Shown: piece by piece, positions 45,427 to 57,751 of the stretch
How the letters are laid out: the number at the start of each line of letters is the position of its first letter
Position numbering within the stretch: position 1 is the stretch's first letter
From: Echeneis naucrates
Taxonomy: Eukaryota > Chordata > Actinopteri > Carangiformes > Echeneidae
DNA length: 64,000 bases
Direction of reading: 5' to 3'
Assembly (NCBI RefSeq): GCF_900963305.1
Contig: NC_042518.1
Coordinates: forward strand, 11,298,486-11,362,485
Made by a program: the position numbers and the translations under genes
Notes under the pieces: generated by a model
The model's database searches: none
Told to the model about the DNA's origin: nothing
The model's input: only the letters and a program-made list of their open reading frames with translations

Positions 45427-46421
45427 GTTAAACTGTGTGTCCACTGTCCTCTGTCTTCCTCTCTGTAGTCAGATAAGTAGAGGTGGAAGACATCTGAGTT
45501 TTGCATGGACTCCTCCTCACAGGGAGCAGAGAGGTGGACTGGACTGTGACTCCACTTTGTGTTTTGTTAAATTATTGAGGAGAATTTGGTGATGACAACT
45601 GTGAAGTCATTCATTTGAAGGTTTTACAAACAATGTGTTTGAATCTTGTCCATGAAAATATCAGTCACAGTGTTTTCTCCTCAGCAGCTTCTGGCTACAT
45701 TGTAAAATGACATTTTGTTTAGAGGTCATACAAGTGGAGTCACTTTCAACATTCTCACAGTTTATTAATTTTTCTGATTTTTCTATGAAGAAGAAACATT
45801 ATTTTTCAGTTATTAATATCATTGTGAAGACAGCCAGAAAGAACTAAAGCTGTTGATACTGTCATTAATGATGAATCTGTACATTGATCACAGAGAAACT
45901 GAACTTACATCCAACAACTCAATCAAATCAATATTGAAATACACCTTTTGGTAAATGAAATGCATTGTCATTGTTCTTATTAGATAATTATGACAATTGA
46001 TATTTCCATTTTCCAACATCATTACAGTAAAAATTAAATCCTTGTAACTTCTGATTGTAAGTTTATTCTATTAAAGACTTTGTGATTCATAATACGTTTG
46101 AGATTTCATCCGAAATGAATTTAATAAAGGAAAAGTGTTTACACACACACACACACACACACACAATCTAAAAAATGTATGATTTTGGGGCAAAATATAC
46201 CAAATAATAATCTTCTATGGTCTAATATTATAATTAATAACATAATTCAGATGATCAGCTCATATTCTGTATAAATGACTTTCTATTCAGTCAGTTCTTC
46301 TCAGTGAGCTGGTGTGAAACCATCAGTGGTCTGAGGGCTCCTCCTCTGGTGGCTTCATGTATCAAGTGTTCAGGCACTGAGGGCTTTTTGTTCAGGTCTA
46401 CTGATGCTTTGTGTTATTGTG

Positions 46422-46845
46422 AGTCTCTGGCACAGTAATACACAGCAGAGTCTTCAGGCTGCAGATTCTGTCCATTTAGAGTCACTCTGTTGTTGGAAGA
46501 GTCTAAGTCGATGCTGAACTTGTTCTTCAGTGAATCTTTGTAGTATGAGGTGCTGCCTGCTCTCATTCCAATCCACTCCAGTCCTTTCCCTGCAGGTTGT
46601 CTGATCCAAGCTGTATAGTAGCCACTAACAGAATAAGAGACCTGACAGGTGATGGTCAGACGTTGACCTGGCTGAACAGTCTCAGAGTCTGGCTGTGTCA
46701 ACTGTTCACACTTCACACCTGTTAAAGAGGAAGAAAATCATTTTGTTTTTCATCAATTCCAAACACAGAAATGTTGAGTGAGACAAATCCAGAGAGACTC
46801 ACAGGATCCAGCTGCCAACAGCAGCAGCAGAGCTACAGAAAACAT
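46422..46845 (-). CDS. IGHV: IgH variable segment B6 (type B VH, intact)
   Basis: Exon 1 is 46803-46845, exon 2 46422-46718 (297 nt). CDR1 is YSVSGYYTA and CDR2 MRAGSTSYY, as in B4, but ending CARD. The RSS at 46383-46421 is CACAATA type; the octamer-like element is at 46932-46939. Confidence 0.94.
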
Positions 46846-47250
46846 GGTTTATGGTGAAAGTGATGAGCTGTGAACTCCACTGACAGTCTGATGGGAAGTT
46901 TTTATAGCTGAGGAACAAGGAAGGTCCCTGAGTTTGCATAGAACCAAACATATCTGGAAGTAGGAGGATGATATCATGAAAGAAGGTTCCACAAATAAAA
47001 TTATTTTATGTGCAGAATAAAAATATTTCCAGCGAATGATCTGATTTTTTTTCAGACTGAAATGTAAGATCTTCAAATTGTCCATGTTAAATTTTCCATG
47101 TGAAAATATGACAGAAATCATTCTGTATCACAAGCTTTGTCATCTGACTGAAGAATAAATCAATGATGAGCTCGTGTAAGTTGGAAAACTTGTAAGTCAA
47201 TTAATTTCCAAAAACTTGAATGTAAATGATGATTTAATGGTGATGATGTG

Positions 47251-47431
47251 CACTCATGGAAACAAAAGGAACAAATGTGATGTGTTTTTCAGTCCAGGGC
47301 TGAAGTGTCAGTCAGCTGGGATCAATAACAACAGCAGATATCAGTGTTTCCTTTTAGGTCCAAAAGACACAGAAAATTGTCACTGCCTGACCTCTAGTGG
47401 TTTGAAAACACAAACTCCAACATCATTATGA
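47251..47431 (-). repeat. Conserved B-gene upstream block, copy 6
   Basis: Same block as at 12331; CTCF-like motif at 47388-47400. The L2 block normally found above it is replaced by a VH relic and LINE-C. Confidence 0.6.
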
Positions 47432-47640
47432 ACTGAGCCATGAATAACTTTTAATGTGACATCATTTCCAGGCATAACTTTATATTTCCACATAATCTAA
47501 ATATATAAATTTTCATTCTTATAAAAGTGTCATAGGTTTTTTCCTTTTTTTTTAATAATTTAATTTGCATATGTAAATTAAACAAATTTTTATCTTAATT
47601 TTACTCTGAGTTGCCAGCTGTGATTGGCTCCAGTCAGCGT

Positions 47641-47892
47641 GGCTCCCAAACACAATAAGAAATAGTCTTCAGACTGCTCATCTCCAGATGCAGCAGCTCT
47701 GTACTGTTGTCTCTGCAGACGGTGAACCAGCCTTGGATTGACTCAGAGTAGGTTTGCTCCTGCTGCTGTGGCTGCTAATATATGTAATCCAACCCAGTCC
47801 ACAGACGCAGACCATGTCAGAGCCACCAAAGTTAAACCCAGAGGCTGTAGACGGCAGGCTGAGGGATTCTCCAGGTCTTTTAGCTGCTGGTT
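47641..47892 (-). pseudogene. Degenerate VH relic related to types A and D
   Basis: The minus strand can be aligned to a VH exon: KRPGESLSLPSTASGFNFGG in FR1, GLGWITYISSHSS across FR2 and CDR2, then GWFTVCRDNSTELLHLEMSS and LKT in FR3. The first conserved Cys is replaced (LPS for LTC), FR2 has lost about 18 nt, the FR3 end is damaged, and there is no leader, promoter or convincing RSS. MSSLKT and GFNF recall D1 more than type A. Confidence 0.75.
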
Positions 47893-48242
47893 AGGACAAA
47901 TGGACTTGGTTGGAGTTTCTTGAAGATGTTTTATCTCATCCAAGAAGCTTCACACAGGAGGACCAACTCATCAGGACTAGACTCAGCAGTTTCCTTCCAC
48001 CAAAAGAAACAGTCCACTCTTTGAGTCACAACAGTGTTTGTATTATGTGGTTATAAAGAGTGAAGAAGAAGATCTCTGTCACAGTAGAGGAAGCATCCCT
48101 CCACAGAGGAGGAGGCCTCAGACACCATCTACCCCCCCACAGTGCTGTCCTCTCATCCATCCACACTTGGCCTCATGTGACTTCCACTACTGTCCCTCAT
48201 ACCTGAAACGCTTCTATCCAGGTCATTAACTGATTAAGTTCA
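47893..48242. other. Repeat-like DNA between VH relic and LINE-C
   Basis: Holds a fish interspersed-repeat-like stretch around 47905-47955 (CTTGAAGATGTTTTATCTCA) and, at about 48083-48125, a segment also found next to A4 (about 14885-14928). No gene is seen. Confidence 0.4.
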
Positions 48243-51200
48243 GGGTTGTTTTTCTTTTTCTTTTTTCTTTTTTACAAACACAGAGCAGAACATAACACAG
48301 AAGAGTGAAAAGGCTCAAAGTCCTATGAGAAGAGGGCTGGAAGGGGGCAGTGACGGTGGTAAGTGGGGATCCATCCACAGGAGGGAAAAATCATATTAAA
48401 TCAAAAACAGAAACAGTGCACCACAATACACGCTCAAAAACACTAATGTACTGATGATAAAATATTATACATTAAAACCTGGCCTGTGAGTTGTGTTTTA
48501 AAATCAGTGATGGTGATGCGTTGCTGGAGTTTCAGTGATTGTTGCAGATTGTTCCCAGCTGCGGGAACAGAGAACATGAAAGCCCTCTTCCCAAACTCAG
48601 TCATTCTGGGGACAGAGGCAGTTAAAAAGTCCAGCGAGCGCAATCTGTATGACGGATTTGATGTGAAAGTGAGGTCGGCGCAGAGGTCTGAGGGAAGTAG
48701 TCCAGTCATTGCTGGATAGCTGAAGGTGTACCAGTGGAGAAGTCTACGTGCAGACAAGGACAGCCAGCCTACTTTAGGGTACAGTGTACAATGATGGGTG
48801 AATGATTTACAACCAGTGATGAATCTTAAGACACTGTGATTAGTGGCATCCAGCATATGGAATGAGGTAAAACAGGCATTCATGTACAGTACATCACCAT
48901 AATCTAATAACGTATAAAAGTAGCAGCAACAAGCCTCTTTTTAGACACGAATGAGAAACAGGATTTATTTCTGAAATAGAAGCCCAATCTCACCCTTAGC
49001 TTCTTTGCCAAGTTCTCAATATGTGGTTTAAAAGACAAATTGTCATCAAGCATGATGCCTAAGTATTTAAAAGTGGAAACATTCTTGATAACAGTACTTT
49101 GAGATGTATATACAGCAGGAAAAGTTAGCTTTGTCTCTGGGTTTGGTAAATGTCATCGTTTTGGTTTTATCTGCATGAAGCACCAGTCTCAAAAGCAGAA
49201 GTTGGCCTTCAATTTCTTTAAAAGCAGCTTGTAAGTGATTAACGGCAGTCAGCACCGTGTTTCCAAAGCAACATATGACAGTATCGTCTGCGTAAAAATG
49301 GACATTTGTATCTTGAACATTTTTCCCCAAATAAATAGTAAACAACAAAGGACCTAATATAGAGCCTTGTGGCAGCCCCTTATGGACATCCAAGGCATCA
49401 GAGGAGCAACCATCAACAACCAATAGCAGAATTAGACAGTCCTATATTAGCCAGTCCGTGCATTAATACGTCATGGTCCACCGAATTAAATGCCTTGGAA
49501 AAATCTCTAAAAAGAGAAGCACAGTGTTATTTTCTATCCAGGGCCATAACAATATCATTTAATACTTTGGAAGTTGCAGTGACTGTGCTGTGCGATTTTG
49601 GAAAACCAGATTGATAACAAGATATATTATCATTAAAACACAAGAAATCCTTTGACTGATCACTTACCACACTTTCCAAAATCTTAGCTAAAGGGGTCAG
49701 ATTTGAAATAGTCTTGTAGTTATTGAGGCTCGACTGTTCACCACCTTTCAAGAGGGGAAGAACATGAGCCATTTTCCAGATTTTGGGTATTTTCTTACTA
49801 GGTAGAGTTAAGTTGAAAACGTAGGTCAGTGGTTCTGCAATAAAGTCTGCAGGGAGTTTTAAGAAATAGACACCTTTATTATCTGGCCCTGCTTGCTTTT
49901 TAGGATCTAATTCTGTAAGAGCTTTATGGACTTCAGCAGCGGTGAATGGTCCAAAATGAAATTTGCTATTTAAAGGGGGCTCAGCAGCAGCAAGTGTAGC
50001 CACGGCAGAAGAGGACATTTTCTTTGTCAAAGAGAAAACCAGAAGAAACAAAATGCTTGTTAAAACTACTGAGCATCTCAGCTCTGTCATGGATAGTGGC
50101 CGACTCTGACACAATGCAAGTTGGGAGACTAGAGGAGTTAGCTGGAGATAATGATTTAATTGTCTGCCAGAATTTCCAAAGGTTATTTAAACTTTCTGCT
50201 GTAAGGGCCAGATAATAGCTGGATTGATCCTTCTTAAATAAGGCAGTACATTTATTCCTTAAGCATCCCAAAGTCGTCCAGAGAGCATCGCTATTTGACT
50301 TTCTTGCTTTCGCCCCATAATAATTTCTTTTGCGAATTAAATTAGCCAATTCTTCAGAGACCCAGTTTTTTCCCCACTCCTTTCTCTATACCTTTTGTAG
50401 GGGGGATGTTTATCAATGATTGACATAAGCAAGTCAGCAAAATAAGGCCAGGCTAGTTCAACGTGAAGTATTATGGAGACCCTGCTCCAATCAGTGAAAT
50501 TCAGGTCGTGCCTGTAGGCCTGTTCACTGAAGTGTTTTGTGTCACGTTTTGTGCTGGAACGAGGCTTAACCTTTGGAATTGTAGTATTCCTGACACCTGC
50601 AATAACACAGTGATCACTCACATCGTATGGAAATACACTTACAGAGGTATACTTATGAGGATTATTAGTCATGAGCAAATCAATTCAAGTAGATTTTTCT
50701 GGACATTTTAGATTTGGATGAGTGAGAGAATCAATTAACTGTGTCAAATTCATTGAATTCCAGTAGGTTTAAAATCCATCAGAGGCTGGTGACTGCCAGT
50801 CCCAGTACAGATCACCACAAAGGGCTATCTGGCTGTCAGATAGTTGAGAAAGAATATTAGATAAGGAGGACAGGGTTTCCTTGGCTGCAGAAGGGGGTCT
50901 GTAGCAACCAACAACAGTAATATAACAACCCTTGGACAACTCAGTCTGCAAGGCTGATTAGGTATGGACTTCTTTACCAATACTTTAGTGTGGAATTTAC
51001 ATTTAGAATACACAACTACACCTCCACCACGTTCAAAACGATCAGCACGATTTATATTGTAACCACCAATAGAAATGGCATTATGGTTTATAGATTTGTT
51101 TAACCCACTCTCAGAAATGACAATGATATCAGCATTGGTTGTGTGCGCCCACACTCCAACAAAGTCTATTTTAGGTAGAAGACTTCGGGCATTTAAATGA

Positions 51201-51540
51201 ATAATACCCAAACCAGATCTTGCAGTCCGTGATCGGATCCGATAATAAAACGTATACGAGGGGGATCTGTGCGCTCAAAGTCACCGCTGTTTAGTGTGTA
51301 GCGTGGTGTATGTGGATGGGGGGCAGAGCGGGGGAGAGAGGTACCTGACCGGGAGTGACAGGCAGGCAGGCAGGGAGGAGCAGGTGGAGACGCCAGCAGG
51401 ACTATCAAAGCAGACCAGTGTGATGATCCATGCGAATTTCTGAAGTTAATCCAGCCAGTAAAGCAGCGAGAGTGATGAAGAGCAGGTTCAACAAGAAAAA
51501 GCCATAAAAAGGCATAAAAACTATGAGTAACAGACATTAA
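48243..51540 (-). mobile_element. LINE-C: near full-length endonuclease-RT LINE, inactive
   Basis: Minus-strand non-LTR retrotransposon. An AP-type endonuclease begins at about 51211 (IIHLNARSLLPKIDFVGVW, then NADIIVISESGL and GGGVVVYSK) and continues through 50769-50951 (VVGCYRPPS, LCGDLYWDWQ) to an SDH motif near 50600 (FPYDVSDHCVIAG). The reverse transcriptase spans about 49067-50114, with WKMAHVLPLLKGGE, SNLTPLAKILE, KGLPQGSILGPLLFTIYL and catalytic YADDT near 49280. A C-terminal region lies at 48443-48883. Several frame breaks separate the parts. The 3' end is T/pyrimidine-rich on the plus strand near 48250-48275. Probably CR1/Jockey superfamily; the clade is uncertain. Seen once in the window. 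Confidence 0.83.
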
Positions 51541-51629
51541 AATCTCACAGACAGAGTTTCCATTTGTTCCAGTTTGGGCTTTTACCCTGATTATTTTTGA
51601 TCCAGCTCAGGATTATTTCTCTCTGGTGG

Positions 51630-52151
51630 TGTTACGGCCACCGCTCTGCTCACTTGACTGTGTGACAGCTCGCCCCTTTGGCTGTGGCCTTTGTGGTTTC
51701 TAAAGGCTAACAAAGCAGACCTCTTTATAGCTTGTGTGTGTTGGATGGTGAAAACTTTATATATTTGGTAAAACCTCGGACGTAGAGGCCAGATTTAGTT
51801 TTAGTTATTGACTGTCTGTTTTGTTGATCGTTGTTGATCGTTGGGCTTATTCTGTACTTTAGGTTCAGGGGTGCTGTTTCTGTGTAGTTTGGTTTTTAGC
51901 TAGCTGTAGCCAGTCTTTGTTTTCCTTTTACTTTGAAACTAGTCCTAATGGTACTGTTTGGCTCCTGGAGAGTCCTCTTTTGGCTATATTCTGATTTGAT
52001 TTAAAGCAGCACCCACCAACCTGTTCCTTGGTTTATCTTTTGTTTGCCTGTTAACCAGTTTCCAATTTGAGTTACAAGAAACAACATCATACCCACAAAC
52101 ACCTGGGTTCTTTGTGTTACTTGCCTCTCCCCTGAGAGCCGGGTTGTAACA
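51630..52151. repeat. Solo LTR with 5-bp target repeat (complete copy)
   Basis: A 522-bp element starting TGTTACGG and ending GTTGTAACA, flanked by GGTGG at 51625-51629 and again at 52152-52156. That is the footprint of an LTR retroelement whose interior has been lost by recombination. The family is probably Ty3/gypsy-like, inferred from ends and target length. The window-start copy (1-422) carries the same right junction, so the LTR was present before the A1-C1-A2 / A13-C4-A14 duplication. Confidence 0.8.
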
Positions 52152-52992
52152 GGTGGCTTTAACAACACATCAAGGTCCAACACAGTAAGAACTTGAAAAA
52201 AAGGTTGATTAATAATTCATATTTATGATGTTTTCTGACTTGTTTTCCATAAATGATCTAGTTTCTTCTGCCTTTTTAGTTCTTCAAATGACTTTAATTC
52301 AGCTGACTTTTCATCGACTTAATATTGAATTTGTCTTTTGGTTTGCATCTTTATTTGCTTATCTAATTTTTTTAATGAAAACACCATGGTCTTATTGAGT
52401 ATTTCACTTTGCAGCTGGTTAACTGTCCATAATTTAAAATTTTTCTAAATGCAAATTGTGGTTTTTGAAGCCACAGAGACACCTGGAACTTTGAGAAGAA
52501 ATTAACTACTTAGGAAATGAAACCTGAATGAGGATATGCAAAAGATGACCCACTGAGTTCAACAGGAAATTTTTTCTCAATCAAAAAATATATTTTTGTT
52601 TATTATTATTTAAAATTGAGAAGATGAAAAGTGGTGGAAAAACATGTCTGTTGAAAGATTATTTTTAAATCCATCAATGCTCATAAATATTTTCCAATAA
52701 TTTCACGGTAATCTTCTGCAGAGATTCATCATCTGTGAACTCACTATTTTAAAGTGCAGTTGTTCTTTGTAGTCTAGTGATTGTGCTTGAGGACAATTAT
52801 TTTGAGGTAAATTCAAAAGGTTGGTGAAGTTCAGTAATTTCATTGCGGCTTGAACTTTACCGTTTAAAGACAGATTAAAGAATGATAAAAATATCACTGA
52901 TTCCAAAATCATAGTTGAACTATTTACAGTGAGGTTGTCGTATGAGGACTGAAGGTTTTTGTACAGCTGATCAACCAGCTCCAGTCACTGTG

Positions 52993-53426
52993 AGTCTCTG
53001 GCACAATAATAAACAGCAGAGTCTTCAGTCTTCAGACCGTCCATCTGCTGATACAGCTGCTGTTTGCTGTTGTCTCTGGAGATGGTGAACCGGCCCTGGA
53101 CTGACTGAGAGTAAGATTTGGTGCCACCACTGCTGCTAATGGCTGCGATCCACTCCAGTCCTTTTCCAGGAGCCTGTCTGATCCAGTACATCCAGTAGTC
53201 ACTGAATGTGAATCCAGAGGCTGAACAGGTCAGTCTGTGGGATTCTCCAGGTCTTTTAACTGCTGGTTCAGATTCTGTCAGAGTCTGACCATCAACACCT
53301 GTAGAAAGAAAAAGATCATAGAGTCAGCTGTTTGAAGCTGCTACCATTTCAAACTAAGAATCAGAGAAACTCTTGACCTGCCCAGCAGAGAGTTAACAGC
53401 AGCAGTCCTGTCCTGTAGTCCATCAT
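52993..53426 (-). CDS. IGHV: IgH variable segment A13 (type A VH, intact)
   Basis: Exon 1 is 53378-53426, exon 2 52993-53298 (306 nt). CDR1 is GFTFSDYW with FR2 starting MYWIRQ; CDR2 is [12 protein letters not shown]3 reads QLYQQMDGL, with Gln for the Leu that all other A genes have (CTG to CAG); this Leu normally packs in the V-domain core, so folding could suffer. The RSS at 52954-52992 is standard; the octamer-like element is at 53499-53506. It is the positional duplicate of A1. Confidence 0.94.
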
Positions 53427-54393
53427 GTTAAACTGTGTGTCCACTGTCCTCTGTCTTCCTCTCTGCAGTCAGATAAGTAGAGGTGGAAGACATCTGAGTT
53501 TTGCATGGACTCCTCCTCACAGGGAGCAGAGAGGTGGACTGGACTGGACCATAACCTGGAGAGTATTAATCCCCACTGAGAGAAAAGTGTTCGATGTTTT
53601 GACAACAAACACATTTCTCTCATAAAATTCGACATGGTGTTGAAATGAATATCAAAACATTTTCTCTCATTACTGTAATTGTGTTGATTAATCATGACTT
53701 GACTCACTTTTGATTCCACATCATTTAAAGATTTATTTCTTTCTTACTCTGTAGGAACGTAATTCATTTCTGTAGTTTATTCTCACTAATTAGATCCTTG
53801 TGCTGTTAATAATATTAATTGTTTTTAAAGACTTCATAAGTTGTTTTTGTTTTTTTTTTTTAATTTTCATCCCTATATGTGTGTGATTTGTTGTTGTATT
53901 GTTCATTTGTTTCAATACAATGACATAACAGAAACAAAAATATGTTGTTTGAGGGGTTTTACTTTTAATTATTTGCTCTACAACAGAAATATTTCATTAT
54001 TTTAAAACTGACTTATTTTCGTTTGTGGAAATACATGCAATGAAATATTAGTGATAATGATATCAAAGTATTCAAATTGAATCAAATTGAATATGTTGCA
54101 CGAAATCATACCAGCTACATCAAAGGACTTTACATTCAGAGCACGTCCAGACCAAACTCTTTATGGATTTGTTTAAGAGACCCAACATATCCCTCCAAGA
54201 GCAAGCACAGCAAACATTACAGTGTATTATTCACTGTTATGACTGTTTAAGACTGTTTCCCTCTTTACTGTCACAATGAGCTGGTGTGAAACCATCAGTG
54301 GTCTGAGGGCTCCTCCTCTGGTGGCTTCATGTATCAAGTGTTCAGGCACTGAGGGCTTTTTGTTCAGGTCTACTGATGCTTTGTGTTATTGTG

Positions 54394-54841
54394 AGTCTCT
54401 GGCACAGTAATACACAGCAGAGTCTTCAGGCTGCAGATTCTGTCCTGTTATCGTAACTCTTCCAGCAGAAGTGTCTCTGCTGTAGCTGAACTTGTTCTTC
54501 AGGGCTTCATTTTGATAAAAGCCTCCTCCTCCATACTGATGACAAATCCAGTCCATCGGCTTTCCTTCACGCTGTCTGATCCAACCTGTTCCGTAGCTGT
54601 TATCAGTCAGAGAATAACCAGAGACCTGACAGGTGATGGTCAAAGACTGTCCAGGCTGAACAACCTTTGAGTCTGGCTGGATGAGATCAATACTGTACAC
54701 ACCTGTGGAAACAGAAATCAGCATTATCTCCATCAGTCATCTGAATGTTGACTGTTTCTAAAGTGTTTATTAGTGTGAATCCACTGAAAGCTCCTCACAG
54801 GATCCAGCTGCCAGCAGCTGTATCAGAAGCACAGAGAACAT
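54394..54841 (-). CDS. IGHV: IgH variable segment C4 (type C VH, intact)
   Basis: Exon 1 is 54799-54841, exon 2 54394-54702 (309 nt). The V domain is identical in protein to C3. One extra T just above the start codon (54842-54845) distinguishes it. The RSS at 54355-54393 is CACAATA type; the octamer ATGCAAAT is at 54931-54938. Positional duplicate of C1, but closer in sequence to C3. Confidence 0.94.
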
Positions 54842-55471
54842 GGTTTGATGTTGAAGCTGAACTGATGTGAGCTCTTCTGTCCTCTCACTGACACACAGAC
54901 ACACACTTCACTTCTTTATGAGGAACCTTCATTTGCATGTTGCTGAATATTAAAGTTTCTTCTTTGTGAAAACTGATGTAGATCATATATAGAGGAAGAA
55001 GTCGTGTGTTTCCTGCAGATAGCTGAAGCTTTTTTGGTCGTACATAAAGCTCATTAAAGATCTCTTCAGATGACGTAGACCAGCTGAGTTCTTAGTTATT
55101 CAGGTTTCCATTTTTAGATATATATCTTAGAATAAATCATGAACTTATCCAAAGTGTTAAACTCTGATGGTTAAAATATCATTTCATTACAGAGACAGAG
55201 GCCAGAAGGTCAAAGGTTAAAATATGAAATATAGTTCAATTCAATACTATTGTTGGAGGTTGTTGTTGTTCTAGTGAATCCCATCAGAGTAAAGAATGAA
55301 TATTAATATTTCTACGTTGTGTTTGCAAAACTGTGTTATTTTGTATAAATGATACTTTCTGGATGTTTAATTACACTGAGAATGGTTTCAGCAGAGTGTT
55401 GTGTTGATGTTGTGTCCTCTATGATCATTGAAGGTTTTTGTACAGCTGATCAACCAGCTCCAGTCACTGTG

Positions 55472-55908
55472 AGTCTCTGGCACAATAATAAACAGCAGAG
55501 TCTTCAGTCTTCAGACCGTCCATCTGCAGATACAGCTGCTGTTTGCTGTTGTCTCTGGAGATGGTGAACCGGCCCTGGACTGACTGAGAGTAGAATTTGT
55601 AGCTGCTGCCATCATTGCTAATGGTTGCAATCCACTCCAGTCCTTTTCCAGGAGCCTGTCTGATCCAGCCCATCCAGTAGCTGCTGAATGTGAATCCAGA
55701 GGCTGAACAGGTCAGTCTGTGGGATTTTCCAGGTCTTTTAACTGCTGGTTCAGATTCTGTCAGAGTCTGACCATCAACACCTGTAGAAAGAAAAAGATCA
55801 TAGAGTCAGCTGTTTGAAGCTGCTACCATTTCAAACTAAGAATCAGAGAAACTCTTGACCTGCCCAGCAGAGAGTTAACAGCAGCAGTCCTGTCCTGTAG
55901 TCCATCAT
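55472..55908 (-). CDS. IGHV: IgH variable segment A14 (type A VH, intact)
   Basis: Exon 1 is 55860-55908, exon 2 55472-55780 (309 nt). CDR1 is GFTFSSYW and CDR2 [13 protein letters not shown]1 has PGKSH as in A7. The RSS at 55433-55471 is standard; the octamer-like element is at 55981-55988. Confidence 0.95.
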
Positions 55909-56751
55909 GTTAAACTGTGTGTCCACTGTCCTCTGTCTTCCTCTCTGCAGTCAGATAAGTAGAGGTGGAAGACATCTGAGTTTTGCATGGACTCCTCCTC
56001 ACAGGGAGCAGAGAGGTGGACTGGACTGTGACTCCACTTTGTGTTTTGTTAAATCATTGAGGAGAATTTGGTGATGACAACTTTGAAGTCATTCATTTGA
56101 CGGTTTCACAAACAATGTGTTTGAATCTTGTCCAGAAAATATCAGTCACAGTGTTTTCTCCTCAGCAGCTTCTGGTTACATTGTGAAATGACATTTTGTT
56201 TGTAATTAATACAAATCAAGTCACTTTCAACATTCTCACAGTTTATTAATTTTTCAGATTTTTCTTTGAAGAAGAAACATTATTTTTCAGTTATTAATAT
56301 CATTGTGAAGACGACCAGAAAGAACTAAAACTGTTGATACTGTCATGAATGATGAATCTGTACATTGATCACAGAGAAACTGAACTTACATCCTACAACT
56401 CAGTCAAATCGATAATGATATAGACCTTTTGGTAAATGAAATGTATTGTCATTGTTCTTATTAGATAATTATTGCAATTGATATTTCCATTTTCCAACAT
56501 AATTACAGTAAAAATTAAATCCTTGTAACTTCTGATTGTAGTTTATTCTATTAAAGACTTTATGATTCATAATAACTTTGAGATTTCATCTGAAATTGAT
56601 TTAATAAAGAAAAAACACAAAGAACAAACACCCTGAAAAAATGATAATTTTTGTGTTAAATAAAAATAAAATTAAAAATTAAAATTACTCTATGGCATAA
56701 TATTATAATTAATAACAGAATTCAGATGATCAGCTCATATTCTGTAACATT

Positions 56752-57136
56752 CTGTGAATATATGACAGACAGGATCAGCCATATATTCCATCATAGTCGA
56801 TATTAATTTTCCGTCAACATAATCTGAACTGAATGTTTTTTACACAACTCAAGAGTGTTTTCACTTGTTGAAGTTGTTTAGAACGAAATGAGATTTTGCA
56901 ATTTTTATGTTTCATTGTAACTTTTTAATCAGTTCCATTGAGTTGTTACTATCACTGGCAAACTAGGTCTGTGCAATATATTTTGTCTTATTTGGTTTGC
57001 TTTGGCAACAAAAAAGTCATTGAAATAATTGGCTATTTCAAAAGGCTTAGTTTAAAAATATCCACTGATTTCAATAATAGCGAAATCATTATTTAGAGAT
57101 CTTCCCCATATGTTGTTAAACAACTTACGTTGTTTG
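56752..57136 (-). mobile_element. LINE-B fragment, copy 3
   Basis: Right-hand 385 bp of LINE-B, homologous to about 41845-42238 and about 25030-25425 and sharing their right edge, but more diverged. On the left it abuts type II spacer of A14, so the B or C gene expected there is gone. Confidence 0.75.
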
Positions 57137-57314
57137 TGGGTGTGTGTGTATAATTATGTGTAAAGTGATATTTTTATGACATTATAACATTTTTTCACAC
57201 ATTTTTTACAAATGAAAATGAAAGCTCATGTATTTTTAAAGATCTATCACTTCAGAACATCAAATAAGGGAGGAAGGTTTTTGTACAGCTGATCAACCAG
57301 CTCCAGTCACTGTG

Positions 57315-57751
57315 AGTCTCTGGCACAATAATAAACAGCAGAGTCTTCAGTCTTCAGACGGTCCATCTGCAGATACAGCTGCTGTTTGCTGTTGTCTCTG
57401 GAGATGGTGAACCGGCCCTGGACTGACTGAGAGTAATATTTGGTGCTGCCACCACCATCACTAATATATGCAACCCACTCCAGTCCTTTTCCAGGAGCCT
57501 GTCTGATCCAGGCCATGTAGTAGCTGCTGAATGTGAATCCAGAGGCTGAACAGGTCAGTCTGTGGGATTCTCCAGGTCTTTTAACTGCTGGTTCAGATTC
57601 TGTCAGAGTCTGACCATCAACACCTGTAGAAAGAAAAAGATCATAGAGTCAGCTGTTTGAAGCTGCTACCATTTCAAACTAAGAATCAGAGAAACTCTTG
57701 ACCTGCCCAGCAGAGAGTTAACAGCAGCAGTCCTGTCCTGTAGTCCATCAT
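57315..57751 (-). CDS. IGHV: IgH variable segment A15 (type A VH, intact)
   Basis: Exon 1 is 57703-57751, exon 2 57315-57623 (309 nt). CDR1 is GFTFSSYY and CDR2 [12 protein letters not shown]2 ends GLEWVA as in A9; FR3 has MDRLKTED. The RSS at 57276-57314 is standard; the octamer-like element is at 57824-57831. Confidence 0.95.

Noticed and set aside
46140-46165. CA repeats in type II spacers as a possible recombination hotspot
   Set aside because: Ordinary microsatellites; breakpoints seen in the array do not coincide with them.
47605-47640. Possible ghost heptamer CACGCTG next to the VH relic
   Set aside because: The adjoining sequence equals the start of the L2-block composite (GATTGGCTCCAG), so the resemblance to an RSS spacer is probably chance.
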